Source of the DNA: Tolypeutes matacus
Taxonomy: Eukaryota > Chordata > Mammalia > Cingulata > Chlamyphoridae
Direction of reading: 5' to 3'
NCBI GenBank assembly: GCA_026826555.1
Contig: JAKSZT010054396.1
Location: 16,876,057-16,940,056, forward strand
DNA length: 64,000 nucleotides
Shown here: positions 57,779 to 64,000 of the stretch, one piece after another
Position numbering within the stretch: the first letter of the stretch is position 1
Layout of the letters: every line of letters starts with the position of its first letter
The notes under the pieces: model-generated
The model's database searches: none
The model's input: the letters and a program-made list of their open reading frames with translations, nothing else
Told to the model about the DNA's origin: nothing
Made by a program: the position numbers and the translations under genes

Positions 57779-58460
57779 TAAATAACTGTCCAGTAGGCCT
57801 AGAGAACAATTAGTTGAAACAGAAATAAGAGGGGGATGGATGTGGCTCAAAGGTTGGGCGTCCGTCTCCCATATGGAGGGACCTGGGTTCGATCCCCGGG
57901 ACCTCCCGGTAAAAAAATAAAAAAAGAAAAATAACTTGGTTTAAAAAAAAAAAAAAACAGAAATAAGAGGACAGAGGGCTCTGGGAAAGAGGTCTTCAGA
58001 AAAAAGTTGTAAGAGAACATCTAATCTTAGGTGCTTGGAAAATAATATTCATAGACATTTGACATATTTATAGAAAAATTTCAGAGAAATATGTAGAAGA
58101 TAAACCAAGTATTTTTTTAAAAAGGTAATTATTAACTCAAGGAAAAATAAAATGGTGGACAAGAAAGAAAAAGTAAACACCATATTAACCAAAATTTGTG
58201 ACCTAATTATATTGGGAAATGGAAAGAGGGGTACAGAGGAGGTATGGTACAAGCACTAAAGGCTTCATGTACCATAGCAAGAGATCAATAGATAATGTCT
58301 AAAATTGGTAAATTAAGAAATAACAGTGTATCGCTTAGAAGTATGCACATGGAAGTATGAGAGAAAAAACTTAAAAAACTCAAAGCGGTTGTCTCTGAAC
58401 AGCAGGGCTGAGGGCGGAGGGGAGGGAGCCTGCTGTTTTATTTTAAGCCATTTGGTACTA
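57779..58460 (+). mobile_element. Ancient L1M/HAL1-type remnant, right part
   Basis: Continues the old sequence split by the young L1: 'taactgtccagtaggcctagagaacaattag', 'aaaatttcagagaaatatgtagaagataaa', 'ggtaattattaactcaaggaaaaataaaatggtgg'. No open frame. Confidence 0.55.
57833..57954 (+). mobile_element. DAS-type SINE, short monomer
   Basis: 'ggatggatgtggctcaaaggttgggcgtccgtctccc', 'gggttcgatccccgggacctcccggta', A-rich tail of about 50 bp. Perfect 16-bp target-site duplication AAACAGAAATAAGAGG at 57817-57832 and 57955-57970. Confidence 0.95.
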
Positions 58461-60060
58461 TGCGACTCAACTATTTATATATCACTTTTCTGAAAACGTG
58501 AATTAATCATTCAAAGGTAAATAGATATAACAATCATATCAATTCATGAAATTGCTCAACCATTTTTTTATCTTTCAAAAAAAGAGTATATCTGAAATGT
58601 TACACAGCACAAAAATTACAAAAGCAGTTTATCATTTGGGTCCCAGCACTCACTGAATTCCCTGTATAGTGTGAGACTAATTTGCAGAGCTAATGGTATG
58701 TGTCCTCTACTAAATGTAATTTCAAAGATGGCCAAAATTTGTCATCTATATGTTAACAGATCCAGATACCTACAGAGCCAGAAAAAAGAGGGCATCTGGC
58801 CCTGCTGATTTCCCACATGGAGGCAAATTCTGACCCATAAGGCTGGTCCCCCACTGTCTCAAATGTTTTATTCTATTTTGAAATGGGATTTCTGAAATCA
58901 GTTTTTCAACATGAAAGGGAAACAACATATGTGGAATAACAGTCTCAAAAACGTTAATGCACAGAACAAATTTGCAATTATTCCTTCTTCTATCACAAAC
59001 TCACTTGTTCAGTCCCACTTTGGTGAAAAACACCTAGTGAAACGATTATGCTTTCTTTATGTACTCTACCAGTTTTCATCTAAATACTGGAACCGTGTCC
59101 CTACCTCCCAAATGAAGAGAAAGAGTAGTGGGGGAAGAATCAAAAATCATTAAAACCAAAGCAGATTACCAAATAAGAGACAATTCAAGCCAGTTTTGCC
59201 TTAGGATGACCAGACACAAATAACTACATAAAAATTACCAGTTTATACTGTTTCAAAAACAACTTCCCTTATGAAGCTGATTATCTCATAGCAAAATATC
59301 TTAAAGATATTTGAGAGAATGGAGAGTGACCACAAAAACCATGAATCACATAAGGAAAATTCTGACATCTAATATTTCCATTTATTTAATTTAAAATATG
59401 ATGCAATTCCATGTTTTTGCCAACAGCCTAAAGAAGCAAATCTATGATTAAACAGTAGTGGCATCTTCAAAAGATGTGAATCAAGTAATAAATGTGAATA
59501 ACACACAACTACTGTTTTAAAACAATAGCAAGTATATGCAATGTGAAAAAATATGTGTGTATATATATATAATTTTTAAGGAGGCCCTCCCTCCTCTAAA
59601 TAAATAAAATAATTATGAGGCTTAGGAACCTAAAAAAGACTTTACTCAGAGAATAGGTTTAATATGTGCAATGTAAAATTCTCGTCCTAGTTTTGTTATG
59701 GTTATGTAATAAAGGTTAGCACTAAAGCAAAAAGTGTGGAAAAAAATTACCATAGTTGTGGTATTTACTAGTGTAGTAGATAACTCTTTACTTTATTATA
59801 ATCAGTGGGACTATTTATGAAGAAATGCAAAGGAAAAAATATAAACTGGGCACATACTTAAACTCTGCTTAAAAGGCTAGGCACTCAACATTCCAGAAAA
59901 TAGGAACCTGCAAATTCCAAATGTGTTAACTATTTTAGTTTATTTTTTAAAATAGTTTGTTGTTATTATTTAACATAAACCAAGAGTTAATTATAATGGT
60001 TGAGTTGTGGTGTTGTTTTTTCAAATAACCAACAGGCACAATTTTCAAACCTGACCCACA
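58460..60060. other. USP3 intron 1, low-copy stretch
   Basis: AT-rich intron with no gene or repeat recognised. A (TA)/(TG) run lies at 59551-59571. An 80-codon frame at 58911-59153 has no recognisable feature. Confidence 0.45.
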
Positions 60061-60083
60061 TTTTTTCAAAAATCTCTAGAAGG

Positions 60084-60181
60084 GGGGTACGGATGTGGCT
60101 CAAATGGTTGGGCGTCCGTCTCCCATATGGAGGGACCCAGGTTCGATCCCCGGGACCTCCCGGTAAAAAAAAAAAAAAAAA
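60084..60181 (+). mobile_element. DAS-type SINE, short monomer
   Basis: 'tacggatgtggctcaaatggttgggcgtccgtctccc', 'aggttcgatccccgggacctcccggta', poly(A). Perfect 16-bp target-site duplication AAAAATCTCTAGAAGG at 60068-60083 and 60182-60197. Confidence 0.95.
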
Positions 60182-60197
60182 AAAAATCTCTAGAAGG

Positions 60198-60591
60198 GAA
60201 GCAGATGTGGCTCAAGCAGTTGGGCACCTGCCTACCAGGATTCAGTTCCCAGTGCCTCCCCTAAAGAAGACAAGCAAGACAGCGAGTTGTCGTGACAGGC
60301 TGGCATGGGGGGCTGGCGTGGCGAGCTAATGCAACAAGATGATGCAACGAGATGACACAAAGAGGAGACACAACGAGAGACACCTCAAGCAGGGAATGCA
60401 TGTGACTCAAGCAATGGGCACCTCACTCCCACATGGGACGTCCTGGGTTTAGATCCCCGTGCCTCCTAAAAAGACAAGCAGACACAGAGAGCACACAACA
60501 AACAGACACCGAGAACAGACAGAGAGCGCAAACAACGAGGGGTGAGGCAGAGAAATAAATAAAAATAAAATCTTCTTTAAAAAGGCAAAAA
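60198..60591 (+). mobile_element. Dimeric DAS-type SINE, decayed
   Basis: Begins at the duplicated site of the preceding SINE: 'gaagcagatgtggctcaagcagttgggcacctg', box B 'gattcagttcccagtgcctcc', a linker rich in 'gatgacaca', second unit about 60395-60470 ('ggaatgcatgtgactcaagcaatgggcacc', 'gggtttagatcccc'), tail 'aaataaataaaaataaaatctt'. The site AAATCTCTAG recurs in altered form (AAATTCTCTAGG) at about 60593. Confidence 0.88.
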
Positions 60592-60599
60592 AAAAATTC

Positions 60600-60897
60600 T
60601 CTAGGAATTATTCAAATCAAAACAAAAAAACCTCCACAAAAGTCTGAAAATACATTTTTTTAATGAGGCTTTAAAAAGACTATACACAAAATAAAACAAA
60701 AAAACATAAAAGAAAAAAAAAAAAAAAAAAAGACTATACACAAACAAAACCTCAAAATGACTAAAATAAAACTGATACAGTTAAGCTCCCAGAATTAAAT
60801 TCTCATGACATGAATATTGAGCTCTGGAAGCTAATTTATAAACATAATCTAAAATTTGAGCCCTTTAATCGGTGCAGAGCAAATTCTTCAATGCTGA
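60600..60897. other. USP3 intron 1, A-rich stretch
   Basis: Contains a 40-bp imperfect direct repeat around an A run (60673-60745: 'aaagactatacacaaa' twice). No gene. Confidence 0.5.
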
Positions 60898-60911
60898 AGT
60901 ATCTCACTATT

Positions 60912-61137
60912 TTTTTTTTTAATATATTTTATTTTATTTTTTTATTTTTTATTTTTTATTTTTTTTAGATTTTATTTATTTATTCATTTATCCCCCCCTT
61001 GCTGCTTGTGCTCGCTGGGTCAGCTAACCACGCCGTGCGGGCAGGCTTGCCTTCACCAGGGAGGCCCTGGGAACCGAACCCGGGGCCTCCCATATGGTAA
61101 ACGGGAGCCCTTACTGATTGAGCCACAGCCGCTTCCC
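60912..61137 (-). mobile_element. DAS-type tRNA-derived SINE
   Basis: Full-length, reverse, with an extended T/A-rich tail (60912-60968). 'gggaaccgaacccggggcc' box B complement. Perfect 14-bp target-site duplication AGTATCTCACTATT at 60898-60911 and 61138-61151. Confidence 0.95.
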
Positions 61138-61151
61138 AGTATCTCACTATT

Positions 61152-64000
61152 GACATCCAAACAATTCAGATGGAAAAAGAGTTAATCTCAGTGAAGTCAA
61201 AGGACAATTTACTATGTGAAACTAAAGTAAAAAATTAATCAATCAATGACATAAGGGTCAGGCCTAGTCTCCAAGTCATATAGAAGTTTCTACTTCTAAA
61301 TGTTTAATATTGTGCTAGAACATTTCTCTAACATATTAACTATTGATTATTCCAGTGAAACCTTTCATCACAGAAATTTCCTAGAATTCAGCATGAGCTT
61401 CAAAAACTTTCATCAAAATATTATCTCAATATTATGCAACAAATGTTCAAAATAAAGGTGGGCACAGTAACCTATTGTTCAAAAAAGAAAACCCAACCAT
61501 GGTTAGCAAGGACAAAAATTTAAAGAAGCTAAAACAAATTTACTATCAGAAGCATGTAAAATAAACCTGCAGGAATATGACAGTTAACTGTTAACCTGCT
61601 CTTCCTCATAAAAAAGATAGTACATTAATAGTTGATAAAATGAAGATTTTTCAGGACAGATCAAGAATAAACAGGGAAGCAGATTTCTAAAAGGCTGTCT
61701 TAAACCCAGCTAGAACAAAGAAAAAATATCAGGATAGAATGTACTCAAGAAGGAAAATAGCCCACTGACAGAGCTTTGCAATCCCAAAGCAGAGCCAACG
61801 TTTCCAGATAAAATCCAATTGGTTATAATATCTTTCAAAAGATACAAGCGGGTTCATCTTAAACACTAGACTCCCTCCTCAAAGGGGCTCTGTGAAATTT
61901 AATTAGCTTACTGTGAAGCACTGGGCTAATACAAACACTTAAGAAAACCGCAAACTTCATTTTTCAATCTCCACATTTAATTTCAACAAGTTTTCAAAAC
62001 TTGAAATAGCCTTCGTATATTCCTCAGGATTTTAGATATATATAAAAAGCACACATATATGTACTCTTGAGTATATAAGATACACTTCTTAAGGGGAAAA
62101 TCTGTTCTAAGTTCTGCAGTCCAAAGAGTATAATTAACTTTTACAGAAAATACAATTGGAAAATCTTAGAATATAACTAAATGGAATCAAAAAGTATGTT
62201 GCCATAAAGCAAAGATTCATATAACCTCTGAGCTACCATAGGCAAAGTAATATCCGATACCTTAAGAATTACACACACACACACCCCGCCCCCATCTCAC
62301 AACAAAACACCTCCAAGAAAAATCTCCTCCAAAAATAAAATGGAAAATATGGGGGGGTGGGGGGGCAGAAGTAAGTAATCAACTACAGAATTTTTAACTA
62401 GATGATTTTCAAAATGAGGAATTTAAAACTTATTTTCATGCCAAAAGCCTTCAAAGTAATTATTTCAAGGATGTTTCCAATCACTTCAAGCATTAAGTTA
62501 TTGGATGACAAAATAATGACCCTGCTTTTTAAAAAGATATGCTAAAAGTATGATTTGAATGGTATGCAAATTAAATGGCATTTGAGTGTAAACTTTGGGC
62601 TATCTCTTATACCCACAGCAACTTAAGCAATCTGTAAAACAGGAAAAACTACAAGGATGGGTTGTAATTAAGTTAGGATTAAATGTTAGCAAACTGCTTT
62701 GAAGTTACTTTATATTGTTCTCAAATTCTCCTCCTACTCAGTAAAACTAATAGATGAGAAAACATCTGGAATTACTATAAATACTAACATCTACAGTTAA
62801 AAGATGATCTGTATTTACACGTTTCTAAGCCAAAGTTCATTCAACAAGCCCAGAAGATTTCAAGATACAATTGCAATGAGCTATTTTAAGGTAAAAGGTA
62901 AATTTCTTGTCAGTCAAAGAAAACTACACTTACCTACATTCTCAAAACAGACTATTAAAACACAAATCTCAGAGCATCTAGGTAAAGTGAACAAGCTGTT
63001 ACTGTTGTTAATGCTATTCTTAGCATTCTAAACTGTCAATCAAGGTAAGCATCATCACAAACACAGCATCCAAAAAGTACTTCCTTCTAAGCCATCTGTC
63101 CAGGAAAACTTCTATTAAAACACCTAGAATGCAGTTGCTCTCATATCTTAAGAGGGTATGAATAAACATAAAACACTAAAATACATTAAACAGTATATAA
63201 TTTCCACTTCAAACATTTATTCCAAACACACACTATTTGAAATCTATTGAACACAAGACCTGTATGTAGAAAGGTCATAAAATGAGACTTAATCAAAGGA
63301 GCCTCATGTTTGTTTTTTCAAAGAAGGAAAAAAATATAAAACAAGCTCAAAAGGTGGTGGGGGGGTACCCAAAGCAGGTTAAGGGGAAATCTACATGTAA
63401 ATGATTCCCTGATGGAGGGGACTCAAATTTTAAAACAGAAATTTAAATTACTCACTGAGCTACAAGCACTATAAAAACACAGGTATTTCTGTATCTACTT
63501 TGAAGAGTCCAAAATTAATCCATCATATTCCAGGAGAGAATGAAATTGCATAAATTTCAACAAGGAAAATGCAGGCTGTTACAAGAGCCTAAGGCTAATG
63601 CTGTGAAAGCAAAGAATGATGAGAAGGAATTATTTTGAGGATAAATAAATAACAGGAAACTGAATCAAAGAGCTCATATTCTCCCTCCAATCTCCCACCC
63701 TTTCTTCTGCTTAGGCCATGAAAGATGTTCTTTATATACTACTAAGTATACCATTTGGAAAATAACTTCTGATCAATGTATCACAACTTCTTCACAACAG
63801 CAAAATGTTAGGTTGAATCCCTGGATAGCAGCCTCTTCAAACAAACACATGAAGCACATACTAAATTCCAGGTCTTACAAGTCCACTACCAATTATTTAG
63901 AGACTTTGGAAAGAAATAGGCAGAGGCTGCTTTAAGATTCTGGGGGAGGAAGAAAGGAAATACTGCCAGAAAGACTAGAAAGATGACTGCATTTGACTTA
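61152..64000. other. USP3 intron 1, low-copy stretch to the window edge
   Basis: 2.8 kb of AT-rich sequence without recognised repeats, apart from a short (AC) run at 62271-62284 and G runs at 62351-62366 and 63356-63366. I saw no CpG-rich promoter and no exon of USP3 here. Confidence 0.5.

Larger units (their letters stand above)
18861..64000 (-). other. USP3: USP3 intron 1 (part)
   Basis: Everything upstream (gene orientation) of the exon 2 acceptor. I saw no GC-rich promoter-like segment and no sequence encoding the expected first coding exon, so the USP3 promoter and exon 1 should be to the right of 64000. The interval holds most of the window's mobile elements, and the larger L1s in it run on the + strand, antisense to the gene. 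Confidence 0.85.

Overview
This window is vertebrate nuclear DNA, AT-rich and dominated by retrotransposons. The organism is very probably an armadillo (Dasypus or a close relative). About two dozen SINEs carry a tRNA-Ala-like head (box A 'tgtggctcaa', box B 'gggttcgatcccc/gggttcggttcc'), and many end in a fixed tail running into (A/T)AAATAAAATCTTTA. That is the architecture of the armadillo DAS-SINEs. The L1 lineages, MIR, L2 and MaLR remnants are what a placental mammal would carry.

The only host protein-coding sequence I can support is two exons of USP3 (ubiquitin-specific protease 3, histone H2A/H2B deubiquitinase) on the minus strand. Exon 2 is at 18800-18860 and exon 3 at 14839-14970. 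They join in phase (AG|G) and encode the core of the N-terminal ZnF-UBP zinc finger. Everything from 18861 to the right edge is therefore intron 1, 14971-18799 is intron 2, and 1-14838 is part of intron 3. The first coding exon and exon 4 onward lie outside the window.

Layout, left to right: (i) 1-9160, an L1 with a nearly complete ORF2, then a second L1-type 3' tail, then an older L1 5' half; (ii) 9170-24080, mostly single-copy intron with the two USP3 exons, MIRs, a hAT-type DNA element and a MaLR LTR; (iii) 24080-28000, L1 tails and SINEs; (iv) 28024-36947, a full-length but decayed L1 bounded by a target-site duplication and carrying many nested insertions; (v) 36960-50800, a mosaic of SINEs, old L1M fragments and a second MaLR LTR; (vi) 50919-57766, a young full-length L1 with a perfect 12-bp target-site duplication. 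Its ORF2 is interrupted by a dimeric SINE and by a U6 snRNA/mRNA-3'-end chimeric retrocopy; (vii) 57980-64000, old L1M sequence, further SINEs and single-copy intron.

The most notable object is the U6 chimera at 56568-56797. It has a full-length U6 that I cannot distinguish from the canonical mammalian sequence, fused directly to about 99 nt ending in an AATAAA signal and poly(A), with a 17-bp target-site duplication. Also worth checking are a 47-nt exon-like cassette in USP3 intron 3, which would introduce a stop codon if spliced in, and a retroposon family built on a long L1-like 3' tail, present here in four copies. Almost all long L1 copies run antisense to USP3.
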